This document shows positions 47,170-57,915 of a DNA stretch of 64,000 bases, piece after piece. The notes below the pieces were generated by a model, which had not been told where the DNA came from, searched no databases, and saw nothing but the letters and a program-made list of their open reading frames with translations. A program made the translations under genes and the position numbers. Source of the stretch: Mycobacterium europaeum (GTDB taxonomy: Bacteria > Actinomycetota > Actinomycetes > Mycobacteriales > Mycobacteriaceae); the NCBI RefSeq assembly GCF_002102155.1, contig NZ_LQOU01000026.1, forward strand, positions 1-64,000, given 5' to 3'. Position 1 is the stretch's first letter; every line of letters starts with the position of its first letter.

Positions 47170-47963
47170 GGCTTTCCCTTACGGACCACGGGATTGGTGA
47201 GGGTTCCGATCCCTTCGATGGTGATGGAGACGGTGTCGCCATGCTCGATCGGGCCGACTCCTGCGGGCGTTCCGGTGAGGATGAGGTCGCCGGGGAGCAG
47301 GGTCATCACGGCCGAGATCCATTCGACGATGGCGCCGACGTCGTGGATCATCAGCGAGGTCCGGCTGTGTTGCTTCACTTCGCCGTTGACCTCGGTTCGT
47401 ATCTCGAGATCCGCCGGGTCGACGTCGGTGACGATCCACGGCCCCACCGGGCAGAAGGTGTCGTGCCCTTTGGCGCGGGTCCATTGACCGTCGGACTTCT
47501 GTTGGTCGCGGGCGGACACGTCGTTGCCGATGGTGTAACCGAGGATGCTGCCGGCGGCCTCCGCGGCGGTGACGTCCTTGCAGGGCCGCCCGATGACCGC
47601 GGCCAGCTCCCCCTCGAAATGCACCGGTGATGCGTTGGCGGGCAGCCGAATCGGCACGTTCGGGCCGACGATGGCCGTGTTGGGCTTGAGGAAGATGATC
47701 GGATCCGGCGCCGCCGGGCCGGTGAGTTCGGCCATTTCCGCGATGTGATCGGTGTAGTTCTTGCCGACGCAGACCACCTTGCTCGCCAGTATCGGAGCCA
47801 GCAGCCGCACATCGGCCAGCGGCCACGACCGGCCGGTGAAGTTCGGCGTGCCGAAGGGATGCTCGGCGATCTCGCGGGCGACCATCGCGGCGGGATCGGC
47901 GAGTTCGCCCTCGATGCTGACGAAGGCGACACCGTCCGGGCTGGCGATTCGACCAAGGCGCAT
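47166..47963 (-). CDS. Fumarylacetoacetate hydrolase family protein
   Basis: A 265-residue FAH-fold protein, corresponding to Rv2993c. Typical are [44 protein letters not shown] (metal-binding Glu residues), [12 protein letters not shown] and [17 protein letters not shown]. The family hydrolyses or decarboxylates oxo-acids of aromatic catabolism (HpcE or acylpyruvase-like); the substrate here is not known. It overlaps gltX by 4 bp (GTGA), so the pair is co-translated, the same order as in M. tuberculosis. Confidence 0.9.
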   Translation of the reverse strand: MRLGRIASPDGVAFVSIEGELADPAAMVAREIAEHPFGTPNFTGRSWPLADVRLLAPILASKVVCVGKNYTDHIAEMAELTGPAAPDPIIFLKPNTAIVGPNVPIRLPANASPVHFEGELAAVIGRPCKDVTAAEAAGSILGYTIGNDVSARDQQKSDGQWTRAKGHDTFCPVGPWIVTDVDPADLEIRTEVNGEVKQHSRTSLMIHDVGAIVEWISAVMTLLPGDLILTGTPAGVGPIEHGDTVSITIEGIGTLTNPVVRKGKP

Positions 47964-47976
47964 TTCGTTGAGCCTA

Positions 47977-48022
47977 GTGAGGGTCGCGATCGCGGCGTTG
48001 GCCGGGCGCGGCGGGCCGTCAC
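47977..48022. repeat. Degenerate 45-bp-type repeat
   Basis: A diverged unit similar to the 45-bp family: GCGATCGCGGCG and GGCCGGGCG are recognisable, with partly complementary ends. It lies in the divergent gap between the FAH gene and the MFS gene. Confidence 0.45.
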
Positions 48023-48126
48023 GACGAACCTTGTGATGGGCGCCCTGCCCCCGTGGCCGGTCATCGCAACGGGAAGGGCGGCGCGAGGATTACCAGCGGT
48101 TTCCGGTGCGTGTGCGAGCATGAGGA

Positions 48127-49443
48127 ATGCACACGGGGCCGGCCACCGCGCGTGAGCTGGGTGCGGGCGCGCGCTGGTCCATCGTGGTGGTATCGCTGGT
48201 CGCCACGGCCAGTTCCTTCCTGTTCATCAACGGCGTCGCGTTCCTGATCCCCTCGCTCCAGGCGGCGCGCGGGATCCCGCTCGCGGAAGCCGGTCTGTTG
48301 TCCTCGATGCCCAGCTGGGGCATGGTGGTCACGCTGGTGGCGTGGGGGTACGTGCTGGACCGGGTGGGCGAGCGGGAAGTCATGGCAGCGGGTTTGGCGC
48401 TCACCGCGGTGGCGGCATACGCCGCGGCATCGACGCATTCGATGATGCTGATGGCCGTCTATTTGTTTCTCGGGGGCATGGCCGCGGCCAGCTGCAACAC
48501 CGCCGGTGGGCGGCTGGTGTCGGCGTGGTTCCCCCCGCAGCAACGTGGCCTGGCCATGGGTGTCCGCCAAACCGCGCAGCCCCTCGGAATAGCCCTGGGA
48601 GCGCTGGTGATTCCCGAGCTGGCCGAACACGGGCCGAGCGCGGGGCTGAAATTCGCGGCCATGGCGTGCGCGTTGGGAGCGGTGGCGAGTGCGGTCGGCG
48701 TCATCGACCCGCCCCGCAAGCCGCGGGAGACGGCCAGCGACACCGAACTCGCCAGCCCCTACCGAGGGTCGTTGGCACTGTGGCGAATTCACACGGTGGC
48801 CGGGCTGTTGATGGTTCCGCAGACGGTGACCGTCACCTTCATGCTGGTGTGGCTGATCAGGAACCTGCACTGGTCGGTGGCGGCGGCCGGTAGCCTGGTC
48901 ACCCTGTCACAGTTGCTCGGCGCGATCGGCCGGGTCCTGGTGGGCCGCTGGTCCGACCGCGTCGGCTCTCGAATGCGACCGGTCCGGATCATCGCGGCGG
49001 CGGCCGCCCTCACCCTTTTCCTCCTGGCCTGGGCCGACTTTCTGAATTCGAGTTACCAGGCGCCCCTGATGGTCGCGATCTCGGTGATCGCCGTGCTCGA
49101 CAACGGTTTGGAGGCCACGGCCATCACCGAATACGCCGGCCCCTTCTGGAGCGGGCGGGCGCTGGGCATTCAGAACACCACCCAGCGGGCGTTGGCGGCC
49201 GCCGCGCCGCCGGTGTTCGGTGCCTTGATCACCGCCGCGAAATATCCGAACGCGTGGATACTGTGTGGGCTGTTCCCGGCGGTCGCGGTACCGCTGGTGC
49301 CGGCGCGGCTGCTGCCGCCGGGCTTAGAAACCAGGGCAGCAACTACAGCCCGGCGGCAATCCTTTCGCCGACTGCGCTGGTGGCGAGCCGTTCGTTCCCA
49401 CGAGTCGCCAGATAGGCCTCGACGGCCCGGTCCACCCGACTAG
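48127..49443 (+). CDS. Major facilitator superfamily transporter (Rv2994-like)
   Basis: A 438-residue MFS permease, corresponding to Rv2994. About twelve hydrophobic spans are present. The loop after TM2 reads [13 protein letters not shown] (GxxxDRxGxR pattern), and the domain duplication is visible at [31 protein letters not shown] matches drug/monocarboxylate-type families. The substrate is unknown. The final about 34 codons overlap the 3' end of the convergent leuB by 101 bp; the M. tuberculosis protein has a similar basic tail, so the overlap may be conserved. Confidence 0.88.
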   Translation: MHTGPATARELGAGARWSIVVVSLVATASSFLFINGVAFLIPSLQAARGIPLAEAGLLSSMPSWGMVVTLVAWGYVLDRVGEREVMAAGLALTAVAAYAAASTHSMMLMAVYLFLGGMAAASCNTAGGRLVSAWFPPQQRGLAMGVRQTAQPLGIALGALVIPELAEHGPSAGLKFAAMACALGAVASAVGVIDPPRKPRETASDTELASPYRGSLALWRIHTVAGLLMVPQTVTVTFMLVWLIRNLHWSVAAAGSLVTLSQLLGAIGRVLVGRWSDRVGSRMRPVRIIAAAAALTLFLLAWADFLNSSYQAPLMVAISVIAVLDNGLEATAITEYAGPFWSGRALGIQNTTQRALAAAAPPVFGALITAAKYPNAWILCGLFPAVAVPLVPARLLPPGLETRAATTARRQSFRRLRWWRAVRSHESPDRPRRPGPPD

Positions 49444-50353
49444 CGGCGTCGTCCTCGCCGAGATGGGCGAGCAGCAGCGCCACCGACATGATCGCCGCGG
49501 TCGGATCGGCGATGCCCTGACCGGCGATGTCGGGCGCGCTGCCGTGCACCGGCTCGAACATCGACGGGTTGGTCCGCGTGGCATCGATGTTTCCGCTGGC
49601 GGCCAAGCCAATTCCGCCGCACACCGCCGCCGCCAAGTCGGTGATGATGTCGCCGAACAGGTTGTCGGTGACGATCACGTCGAAGCGTCCGGGGTCGGTG
49701 ACCATGAAGATGGTGGCGGCGTCGACGTGTTGGTACGCCACCTCGACATCGGGGTAGTCCGCCCCGACCTCGGCCACGATCCGCGACCACAACTTCCCGG
49801 CGAAGGTCAGCACGTTGGTCTTGTGCACCAGCGTCAGGTGTTTGCGCCGGCGCTGGGCGCGCTCGAAGGCGTCGGCCACCACGCGGCGCACGCCGAAGGC
49901 GGTGTTCAGGCTCACCTCGGTCGCCACCTCGTGAGACGTCCCGGTGCGGATCGCGCCGCCGGTACCGGTGTACGGGCCTTCGGTGCCCTCGCGGACCACC
50001 ACGAAATCGATGTGCGGGTTGCCCGCCAACGGGCTGCTCACGCCGGGATACAGCCGGCCCGGCCGCAGGTTGACGTGATGATCCAGCTCAAAACGCAGGC
50101 GCAGCAACAGACCCCGCTCGAGCACGCCGCTGGGCACCGACGGGTCGCCGATCGCCCCGAGCAGGATGGCGTCGTGCTGGCGCAGTTCGACGAGCACCGA
50201 TTCCGGCAGCAGCTCACCGCTGGCGTGAAAACGCCGCGCGCCCAGGTCGTAATCCGTCTTCTCCACGCCGGGCAGCACCGCATCGAGGACCTTGAGCGCC
50301 TCGGCCGTCACTTCCGGCCCGATACCGTCGCCGCCGATAACCGCCAGTTTCAC
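49343..50353 (-). CDS. leuB: 3-isopropylmalate dehydrogenase
   Basis: A 336-residue LeuB that oxidatively decarboxylates 3-isopropylmalate in leucine synthesis. [68 protein letters not shown] and [19 protein letters not shown] are the family marks. GTG at 50353 overlaps the serA stop as GTGA. The 3' end overlaps the convergent MFS gene. It corresponds to Rv2995c. Confidence 0.96.
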   Translation of the reverse strand: MKLAVIGGDGIGPEVTAEALKVLDAVLPGVEKTDYDLGARRFHASGELLPESVLVELRQHDAILLGAIGDPSVPSGVLERGLLLRLRFELDHHVNLRPGRLYPGVSSPLAGNPHIDFVVVREGTEGPYTGTGGAIRTGTSHEVATEVSLNTAFGVRRVVADAFERAQRRRKHLTLVHKTNVLTFAGKLWSRIVAEVGADYPDVEVAYQHVDAATIFMVTDPGRFDVIVTDNLFGDIITDLAAAVCGGIGLAASGNIDATRTNPSMFEPVHGSAPDIAGQGIADPTAAIMSVALLLAHLGEDDAASRVDRAVEAYLATRGNERLATSAVGERIAAGL

Positions 50354-51936
50354 GACAGATCGACCACCTCGAGCTTGTTGGCGCCCACCGCGGCACCGAT
50401 CGCCGAGCGGACCTCACGCGGCACGTCCTGATCCAGCCGCAGCAGGATGGTCGCTCCGGGACCCTCGGCGTCCTCGGAGAGCTGGGCGGCATGGATGTTC
50501 ACGCCCGCCGAACCGAGCAGGGTGCCGATCTTGCCCAGCGCCCCGGGGGCATCGACGTAGTTGATCACCAGGTTGGTGCCCTGGGCCCGCAGATCGAAGT
50601 TGCGGCCGTTGATCTGCACGATCTTCTCCGCCAGCTGCGGGCCGGACAGCGTGCCGGCCACGTTGACGGCGGCGCCGTCGGAGGTGACGGCGCGCACGTC
50701 GACGACGCTGCGGTGGTTCGGGCTCTCCGAGGCCGTGGTGAGCTCGGCGGTGACGCCGCGCTCTTCGGCCAGCGCGGGCGCGTTGACGAAAGTGACCGGG
50801 CCCTCGACCACCGCCGAGAACAGCCCGCGCAGGGCCGAAAGCTTCAGCACCTCAACGTCTTCGGAGGCCAGCTCGCCGCGCACCTGCACCGACACCGAGA
50901 CCGGCGGACCGTCGGATAGCGACGCGGCCAGCACCCCGAGCTTGCGCACCAGGTCCAGCCAGGGCGCCACCTCTTCGTTGACCACACCGCCGCCGACGTT
51001 GACCGCGTCGGGAACGAATTCGCCCGCCAGAGCGAGTTTCACGCTCTCCGCGACGTCGGTGCCTGCCCGGTCCTGCGCCTCGGCGGTGGAAGCACCCAGA
51101 TGCGGTGTGGCCACCACCTGCGGCAGCTCGAACAGGGGGCTGTCGGTGCACGGCTCCTTCGCGAAGACGTCGATGCCGGCCGCGCGGACGTGTCCGCTGC
51201 TGACCGCTTCGGCCAACGCGGCCTCGTCGATCAGGCCGCCGCGGGCGGCATTGACGATGATGACACCCGGTTTGGTCTTCGCCAGCGCCTCTTTGCCGAT
51301 CAGGCCCGCCGTCTCAGGCGTCTTCGGCAGGTGCACCGAGATGAAGTCGGCGCGGGCGAGCAGGTCGTCGAGGGACAGCAGTTCGATGCCCAGCTGCGCG
51401 GCCCGGGCCGGCGAGACGTAGGGGTCGTAGGCGACGAGATGGGTGCCGAAGGCCGTCAGCCGCTGCGCGACCAACTGCCCGATCCGGCCCAGCCCCACCA
51501 CGCCGACCGTCTTGCCGAAAACCTCGGTGCCATTGAACGACGACCGCTTCCAGGTGTGCTCGCGCAGCGAGGCATCGGCGGCCGGGATCTGCCGGGCGGC
51601 GGCCAGGAGCAGCGCCAGCGCGTGCTCGGCGGCGCTGTGAATGTTGGAGGTCGGGGCGTTGACCACCAGGACGCCGCGCTCGGTCGCGGCCGCCACGTCG
51701 ACGTTGTCCAGCCCGACCCCGGCACGGGCGACGATCTTCAGCTTGGGGGCGGCCGCCAGCACCTCGGCGTCGACCGTGGTGGCCGAGCGGACCAGCAGCG
51801 CGTCGGCTTCCGGCACCGCGGCCAGCAGCTTCTCCCGGTCGGGCCCGTCTACCCAGCGCACCTCGACCTGGTCTCCCAGGGCGGCGACGGTCGATTGGGC
51901 GAGTTTGTCGGCGATCAATACAACAGGCAGATTCAC
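50350..51936 (-). CDS. serA: D-3-phosphoglycerate dehydrogenase
   Basis: A 528-residue SerA, first enzyme of serine biosynthesis. The catalytic domain has [16 protein letters not shown] for [17 protein letters not shown] and the active-site His in [19 protein letters not shown]. An intervening ASB domain (about 320-450) and a C-terminal ACT domain (about 455-528: [20 protein letters not shown]) follow, the long type-I form regulated by serine in mycobacteria. It is translationally coupled to leuB, linking serine and leucine synthesis. It corresponds to Rv2996c (serA1). Confidence 0.97.
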   Translation of the reverse strand: MNLPVVLIADKLAQSTVAALGDQVEVRWVDGPDREKLLAAVPEADALLVRSATTVDAEVLAAAPKLKIVARAGVGLDNVDVAAATERGVLVVNAPTSNIHSAAEHALALLLAAARQIPAADASLREHTWKRSSFNGTEVFGKTVGVVGLGRIGQLVAQRLTAFGTHLVAYDPYVSPARAAQLGIELLSLDDLLARADFISVHLPKTPETAGLIGKEALAKTKPGVIIVNAARGGLIDEAALAEAVSSGHVRAAGIDVFAKEPCTDSPLFELPQVVATPHLGASTAEAQDRAGTDVAESVKLALAGEFVPDAVNVGGGVVNEEVAPWLDLVRKLGVLAASLSDGPPVSVSVQVRGELASEDVEVLKLSALRGLFSAVVEGPVTFVNAPALAEERGVTAELTTASESPNHRSVVDVRAVTSDGAAVNVAGTLSGPQLAEKIVQINGRNFDLRAQGTNLVINYVDAPGALGKIGTLLGSAGVNIHAAQLSEDAEGPGATILLRLDQDVPREVRSAIGAAVGANKLEVVDLS

Positions 51937-52045
51937 CCGGCCAGCCTATCGGCTGGCTTTGGCGGGCATTGACGGGCTCGCCACTGCCGTAACCTGCGCC
52001 GACGCGTGCTTGGGGCGGGGTCCGTCGCGGCCCTACGATGCGCTC

Positions 52046-52648
52046 GTGACCAAACTCGCGATCATCTACTACTCGGCCACCGGCCATGGCACCGCGATGG
52101 CGCGACGCGTCGCCGCCGCGGCCGAGTCCGCGGGCGCGCAGGTCCGCCTGCGGCACGTCGCCGAAACCCGCGACCCGGAATCGTTCGCCCAGAACCCGGC
52201 GTGGACGGCGAATTACGAAGCGACCAAGGACCTTCCGGCGGCCTCGGGTGAGGACATCGTCTGGGCCGACGCGGTGATCTTCGGTTCACCGACTCGCTTC
52301 GGCTCCCCCGCCGCGCAACTGCGCGCCTTCCTCGACTCGCTGGGCGGGCTGTGGGCCGAGGGCAAGCTCGCGGACAAGGTGTACGCGGCGTTCACGTCGT
52401 CCAACACCCTGCACGGCGGCCAGGAGACCACGCTGCTGTCGCTCTACATCACGCTGATGCATTTCGGCGGCATCATCGTGCCGCCGGGATACACCGACCC
52501 GTGCAAGTTCGTCGACGGCAATCCGTACGGGGTGAGCCTGGTCTCCACCCACGACAACATCCACAAGTTCGACGAGGCGACCGGCAAAGCCCTGGATCAC
52601 CTGGCCCGGCGGGTGGTCGTCACGGCCGGCCGCCTCGCAGGACCCTAA
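52046..52648 (+). CDS. wrbA: Flavodoxin-fold NAD(P)H:quinone oxidoreductase, WrbA type
   Basis: A 200-residue WrbA-family flavoprotein. The FMN-phosphate loop is YYSATGHGTAMARRV, followed by ADAVIFGSPTRFGSPAAQLRAFLDS and AFTSSNTLHGGQETTLLSLYITLMHFGGIIVPPGY, a diagnostic WrbA block. It performs two-electron reduction of quinones. GTG at 52046 gives VTKLAIIYYSATG; longer frames upstream lie over the serA promoter region. It is convergent with ilvC across a hairpin element and divergent from serA. In M. tuberculosis other genes occupy this interval (Rv2997 to Rv3000). Confidence 0.92.
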   Translation: MTKLAIIYYSATGHGTAMARRVAAAAESAGAQVRLRHVAETRDPESFAQNPAWTANYEATKDLPAASGEDIVWADAVIFGSPTRFGSPAAQLRAFLDSLGGLWAEGKLADKVYAAFTSSNTLHGGQETTLLSLYITLMHFGGIIVPPGYTDPCKFVDGNPYGVSLVSTHDNIHKFDEATGKALDHLARRVVVTAGRLAGP

Positions 52649-52650
52649 CC

Positions 52651-52710
52651 GCCGAACGTGCACTCACGGCGACAAAATCGCGAAAAATTCGCCCTCAGTG
52701 CACGTTCGGC
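52651..52710. terminator. Long hairpin between convergent wrbA and ilvC
   Basis: GCCGAACGTGCACT (52651-52664) pairs perfectly with AGTGCACGTTCGGC (52697-52710); inside, GGCGA and TCGCC pair again around an AT-rich loop. It lies 2 bp after the wrbA stop and 9 bp before the ilvC stop. No U-tract. It is a probable bidirectional terminator of the same class as at 5711 and 44672. Confidence 0.75.
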
Positions 52711-52719
52711 GCCAGAAAC

Positions 52720-53754
<1,035 letters not shown>

Positions 53755-54255
53755 TTACTTGGCCGTGGTGATGCCGCGCGGACCGCGGGACAACGACACC
53801 ACGCCGGACTGGACGATCTCGCGGATGCCGAAGGGCTCCAGCACCCGCAGCAGCGCCTCGATCTTGCCGCGGTCACCCGTCGCCTCGATCGTGAGCGCCT
53901 CGGGTGAAACGTCAATCACCTTGGCGCGGAACAGGTTCACCGCTTCGATGACCTGGCTGCGGCTACCGGCGTCTGCGCGCACCTTGATCAGCGCCAACTC
54001 CCGGGACACCGCGGCCCCGTCGTCCAGCTCGACGATCTTGATGACGTTGATCAGCTTGTTGAGCTGCTTGGTGATCTGCTCGAGCGGGGTCTCCTCGGCG
54101 CTGACCACGATGGTCATCCGCGACATGTCCTTCTGCTCGGTGGCACCGACGGCCAGCGACTCGATGTTGAACCCGCGCCGGGAGAACAGCGCCGCCACGC
54201 GGGCGAGCACACCCGGTTTGTCCTCCACCAGCACCGACAGCGTGTGGGTGTTCAT
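53755..54255 (-). CDS. ilvN: Acetolactate synthase regulatory subunit
   Basis: A 166-residue regulatory subunit with two ACT domains. It opens [37 protein letters not shown], the valine-binding ACT. A C-terminal segment (ALTIEATGDRGKIEALLRVLEPFGIREIVQSG) completes it. It confers feedback inhibition by valine on IlvB. ATG at 54255 overlaps the ilvB stop by 1 bp (TGATG), so expression is coupled. It corresponds to Rv3002c. Confidence 0.97.
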   Translation of the reverse strand: MNTHTLSVLVEDKPGVLARVAALFSRRGFNIESLAVGATEQKDMSRMTIVVSAEETPLEQITKQLNKLINVIKIVELDDGAAVSRELALIKVRADAGSRSQVIEAVNLFRAKVIDVSPEALTIEATGDRGKIEALLRVLEPFGIREIVQSGVVSLSRGPRGITTAK

Positions 54256-56123
54256 CAGGCGTGCCCTTCGCTCTCGTCGTCGAACAGCGGGCGAATGCCG
54301 CGGGCGGCCTGAATCTCGTCGTTGCTGGTGCCGGCGGCCACCATCGGCCATACCTGCGCGTCCGCGCCGACGATGAAGTCGATCACCACCGGGCGGTCGG
54401 TGATCGCCCGCGCCTGTTTGATCACGTCCTCGACGTCTTCCTCACGCTCACAACGCAATCCGACACACCCCAGCGCCTCCGCCAGCTTCACGAAGTCCGG
54501 GATGCGATGCGAATGCGTGGCGAGGTCCGTCTGCGAGTACCGCTCCTCGTAGAACAGCGTCTGCCACTGGCGCACCATGCCCAGGTTGCCGTTGTTGATC
54601 AGCGCCACCTTGATCGGCACGCCTTCGATCGCGCAGGTGGCCAGCTCCTGGTTGGTCATCTGGAAGCAGCCGTCGCCGTCGATGGCCCACACCTCCGCCT
54701 CCGGGCGAGCCATCTTGGCCCCCATGGCCGCCGGGATGGCGAATCCCATGGTGCCCAGCCCGCCGGAGTTGATCCAGGTGCGCGGGTTCTCGTATGAGAC
54801 GAACTGCGCCGCCCACATCTGGTGCTGACCCACGCCGGCGACGTACACCGCGTCCGGGCCGGCGATCTGACCCAACTTCTCGATGACGTATTCGGGACCC
54901 AGGCTGCCGTCGCTCTGCGGGTCATAGCTCAGCGGATAGGTGGACTGGACCTCGTCGAGGTAGCTCCACCATTCGGTCATATCGACATTGCCGGGAACGT
55001 CGTAGTGGCGCAGCATCGCGATCAGGTCGGTGATGACGGCTTTGACGTCGCCGACGATCGGCACGTCGGCGTGGCGGTTCTTGCCGATCTCGGCCGGGTC
55101 GATGTCGGCGTGAATGACCTTGGCCTCCGGTGCGAAGGTGTCCAGTTTCCCGGTCACCCGGTCGTCGAAGCGGGTTCCCAGCGCGATCAGCAGGTCGCTG
55201 CGCTGCAGCGCCGCCACCGCGGCGACGGTGCCGTGCATGCCGGGCATGCCCAGGTGCTGGCGGTGGCTGTCGGGGAACGCGCCGCGCGCCATCAGGGTGG
55301 TCACCACCGGGATGCCGGTCAGCTCGGCCAGCTCGTGCAGTAACTCGGTCGCGTCGCCGCGGATGACGCCGCCGCCGACGTAGAGCACCGGTTTGCGCGC
55401 GTCCGCGATCAGCCTGGCGGCCTCGCGGATCTGCCGGTTGTGCGGTTTGGTGGTGGGCTTGTAGCCGGGCAGGTGCATGCGCGGCGGCCAGTTGAACGTG
55501 CACTGGCCCTGCAGCACGTCTTTGGGGATGTCGACGAGCACCGCACCGGGACGCCCCGAGGCGGCGATGTGGAAGGCCTCGGCGAGCACCTGCGGAATCT
55601 CGTCGCCCGAGCGAACCAGGAAGTTGTGCTTGGTGATCGGCATCGTGATGCCGGAGATGTCAGCCTCCTGGAAGGCGTCGGTGCCGATCAGCGTGCGACC
55701 GACCTGTCCGGTGATCGCGACGACGGGAACCGAGTCCATCTGGGCGTCGGCCAACGGCGTGACCAGATTGGTGGCGCCGGGCCCCGACGTCGCCATGCAC
55801 ACCCCGACCTTGCCGGTCGCGTGGGCGTAGCCGCTGGCGGCGTGGCCGGCACCCTGCTCGTGGCGGACCAGCACGTGGCGAAGCTTTTTCGAGTCGAACA
55901 GCGGGTCGTAGACCGGCAACACGGCTCCGCCGGGGATGCCGAAGATCACCTCGACGTCGAGTTCCTCCAGCGACCGGATCACCGATTGGGCGCCGGTAAG
56001 TTTCTCGGGCCCAACACGTTTCGGCTTGGCCGCGGAGGACTTCCCGGCGGGCTTGGTCGCGTCGGAGGCGACGTCGGCGGCACTCTGTGGCTGTGTGCCG
56101 TGCTGCCTGGTGGGTGCGCTCAC
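54255..56123 (-). CDS. ilvB: Acetolactate synthase catalytic subunit
   Basis: A 622-residue ThDP-dependent acetolactate synthase, first common step of branched-chain amino acid synthesis. [16 protein letters not shown] and [21 protein letters not shown] contain the catalytic Glu, and the ThDP-Mg motif is [32 protein letters not shown]. The GTG start at 56123 is supported by AAGGA 9 bp upstream; the first 40 residues are a disordered Lys/Ala-rich leader. Its message starts with a regulatory leader: a peptide rich in branched-chain residues and an intrinsic terminator lie at 56168-56279. It corresponds to Rv3003c (ilvB1). Confidence 0.97.
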   Translation of the reverse strand: MSAPTRQHGTQPQSAADVASDATKPAGKSSAAKPKRVGPEKLTGAQSVIRSLEELDVEVIFGIPGGAVLPVYDPLFDSKKLRHVLVRHEQGAGHAASGYAHATGKVGVCMATSGPGATNLVTPLADAQMDSVPVVAITGQVGRTLIGTDAFQEADISGITMPITKHNFLVRSGDEIPQVLAEAFHIAASGRPGAVLVDIPKDVLQGQCTFNWPPRMHLPGYKPTTKPHNRQIREAARLIADARKPVLYVGGGVIRGDATELLHELAELTGIPVVTTLMARGAFPDSHRQHLGMPGMHGTVAAVAALQRSDLLIALGTRFDDRVTGKLDTFAPEAKVIHADIDPAEIGKNRHADVPIVGDVKAVITDLIAMLRHYDVPGNVDMTEWWSYLDEVQSTYPLSYDPQSDGSLGPEYVIEKLGQIAGPDAVYVAGVGQHQMWAAQFVSYENPRTWINSGGLGTMGFAIPAAMGAKMARPEAEVWAIDGDGCFQMTNQELATCAIEGVPIKVALINNGNLGMVRQWQTLFYEERYSQTDLATHSHRIPDFVKLAEALGCVGLRCEREEDVEDVIKQARAITDRPVVIDFIVGADAQVWPMVAAGTSNDEIQAARGIRPLFDDESEGHA

Positions 56124-56167
56124 TGTCCTTGTTCCTTATTCACTCTGGGAATCTCGCTGGGGGCAAC

Positions 56168-56204
56168 AAAAAACCCCCGACAGCTCATCTGCTGCACGAG
56201 GGTT
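56168..56204 (-). terminator. Attenuator terminator of the ilvB-ilvN-ilvC leader
   Basis: Read on the minus strand, AACCC...CAGC pairs with GCTGTCGGGGGTT, followed immediately by six T residues (56168-56173), a classical U-tract terminator rare among mycobacterial genes. It lies between the leader peptide and ilvB, 45 bp before the GTG start. The upstream ACCAACGCGC can pair alternatively with GCGCGTTGGT inside the leader-peptide gene. Confidence 0.85.
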
Positions 56205-56243
56205 GCGCGTTGGTCTGGATAGCTTCAAATGCCGAGAGGCTAG

Positions 56244-56279
56244 TCAGGCACCAACGCGCCGACCAATTACTACGAGCAT
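56244..56279 (-). CDS. ilvB operon leader peptide (attenuation)
   Basis: A 12-codon frame, ATG to TGA, encodes MLVVIGRRVGA. Four consecutive regulatory codons (Leu, Val, Val, Ile) follow the Met, exactly as expected of a branched-chain amino acid attenuator. Ribosome stalling on these codons would leave the GCGCGTTGGT segment free to pair with ACCAACGCGC just ahead of the terminator, and completion to the TGA would allow termination. The switching geometry is inferred from complementarity. Attenuators of ilvB are predicted in actinobacteria by comparative genomics. Confidence 0.85.
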   Translation of the reverse strand: MLVVIGRRVGA

Positions 56280-56400
56280 CCCGGGCTGTCCGGCGGTATC
56301 CATAACGTCCGACGGTAGCCTTCGCACAGCTCAGCAGTCAAATCCGCCGCCTCGGCCCGCGCCGAGATCCGGCCCTCCTGACGGGTGAAATGATGGTCGG

Positions 56401-56790
56401 GTGGCTACCGCTTCGTCTTCGCACACGCCCGTCGTGATCAAGGTCTCCCCGATCGCGCACCTGGCCGTCGGATTCGTGACCCTCGGGTTGCTGATACCGG
56501 TGATGCTGTGGCCGCTCTCGGCGCCGCTGCTGGTGATCCCGGTGGTGCTGTCGGCGCTGATCGTCCGGCTACGCACCGTCGCCGACGAGCGGGGGGTCAC
56601 CGTCCGGACCCTGCTGGGCAGCCGGTCGGTGGCATGGGAGGAGATCGACGGGCTGCGCTTCCACCGGGGTTCCTGGGCCCGCGCGCACCTCAAGAGCGGC
56701 GCGGACGTGCGCCTGCCCGCGGTGACGTTCGCGACGCTGCCGCAGCTGACCGAAGCCAGCTCGGGGCGCGTGCCCAACCCCTATGCGTGA
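56401..56790 (+). CDS. cfp6: Low-molecular-weight protein antigen 6 (Cfp6), bacterial PH-domain membrane protein
   Basis: A 129-residue protein, corresponding to Rv3004. It has a hydrophobic hairpin (LAVGFVTLGLLIPVMLWPLSAPLLVIPVVLSALIV) and then a short bacterial PH domain (ADERGVTVRTLLGSRSVAWEEIDGLRF...WARAHLKSGADVRLPAV). The function is unknown; the protein is known as a culture-filtrate antigen. GTG at 56401 gives VATASSSHTPVV. It is divergent from ilvB and convergent with doxX, with 3 bp between stops. Confidence 0.9.
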   Translation: MATASSSHTPVVIKVSPIAHLAVGFVTLGLLIPVMLWPLSAPLLVIPVVLSALIVRLRTVADERGVTVRTLLGSRSVAWEEIDGLRFHRGSWARAHLKSGADVRLPAVTFATLPQLTEASSGRVPNPYA

Positions 56791-56793
56791 GGG

Positions 56794-57654
56794 TCAGGCG
56801 ATCGGGTTGACCCCGTTGAGTAGGACCCACACCGCGATGCCGGCGGCGATACCGACCAGCAGCGCGACGAACGACCCGATGAAGGGCCGGTGGGCCCAGC
56901 CGCGGCGCGCGTCGAGGCCGTAGCGGCCCGGCCCGCACAGGATGACGGCGACCGCCAGGACGATCAGGGTGATCTGGTATTCGTGTCCGTCCGGCAGGAA
57001 ATACGTGAAGGTGTGCGGATGCGGCCGCACCGTGATGGTGGCCAGCATGCCGTTGATCAGGAACGCCAGCGCACCGGCCGCGGCGACCGGGGTGAACAGT
57101 CCCAGCACCAACAGCACGCCCGCGACGAGCTCACCGCCCGTGCTGACGTAGGCGAGGATGTCGGCGTGCTGGTAGCCGACGTCGGACAGCGAGTTCTTGA
57201 ACCCGCCCACCCCTGAGCCGCCCCCCCAGCCGAACAGCTTCTGCAGCCCGTGGGCGGCCAGCACGACACCGAGGCCCACCCGCAGTACCAGCAAACCCAG
57301 GTGCTGGGTTCCGCGCCGGCCGACCTCGTGCAGCCGGTCGTGGTGTTCGTCCGCATCGATCTCGACGGGCTCGGCGGCCGCGTGCCGGGATGACTGCGGC
57401 TGGACGTAGGGCAGGGGCTCCTGCTGGTCGAGCACGTGGTAACCGGTCGCACTGGACCCGCCCACGGCGGCGTGGTCGCCCATGTACGGGATGACGGTGG
57501 TGGTTCCGGTCGAGGGGTTGAAGTCGCCGGGGTAGCCGACGGGCGTCAGATCGTCTTCCGGGTCAACCACGCGCGCCGTCGCGGGGCGTCCCGGGGCGGG
57601 CGCCGGGGATTCACCGGGCCGCTGCCAATGTCCGTCATTCGCTTGACTGGTCAC
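56794..57654 (-). CDS. DoxX-family membrane oxidoreductase component
   Basis: A 286-residue protein, corresponding to Rv3005c. The first about 115 residues are a disordered Pro/Ser-rich cytoplasmic segment. Then come four DoxX membrane spans: LLVLRVGLGVVLAAHGLQKLFGWGGG (family signature), LVAGVLLVLGLFTPVAAAG, ITLIVLAVAVILCGPG and IGSFVALLVGIAAGIAVWVLL. In M. tuberculosis DoxX works with SodA and SseA in a membrane oxidoreductase complex against oxidative stress. GTG at 57654 is used. A longer upstream frame overlaps nothing conserved. Confidence 0.9.
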   Translation of the reverse strand: MTSQANDGHWQRPGESPAPAPGRPATARVVDPEDDLTPVGYPGDFNPSTGTTTVIPYMGDHAAVGGSSATGYHVLDQQEPLPYVQPQSSRHAAAEPVEIDADEHHDRLHEVGRRGTQHLGLLVLRVGLGVVLAAHGLQKLFGWGGGSGVGGFKNSLSDVGYQHADILAYVSTGGELVAGVLLVLGLFTPVAAAGALAFLINGMLATITVRPHPHTFTYFLPDGHEYQITLIVLAVAVILCGPGRYGLDARRGWAHRPFIGSFVALLVGIAAGIAVWVLLNGVNPIA

Positions 57655-57915
57655 GCGTGTCAGGGTAAGGGCATTTGGCGCCGAATTGGGGATTTGAGCG
57701 GCGCTTTCGCCAGGCAATCGACGGTTTTCCCGCCAAACCGGCCCGGATCGGCCCGAAATGACCTTGCGCGCCGCTCCGCGGCGTTCGAAACGGGCGCACC
57801 GGCGCCGCGGGACGCGGCCCGCGGCGAGCATGGGAAGCGTTCCGATCCTGTCACGTCAGGCGGCCAGGCGCGGGCGTGTGGCGGCGGCGGCCGCCCTGTC
57901 CGTAGCCTGTCGGTC
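57655..57915. promoter_or_regulatory. Divergent gap between doxX and lppZ
   Basis: This 261-bp gap carries promoters for the divergent doxX and lppZ genes. I see GC-rich sequence without a clear operator, hairpin or small ORF. An in-frame extension of lppZ runs through it but has no family resemblance. Confidence 0.4.

Noticed and set aside
57436..57915. Extended start of lppZ at 57436
   Set aside because: The signal peptide and lipobox require ATG at 57916; the upstream part overlaps doxX antisense and has no similarity.
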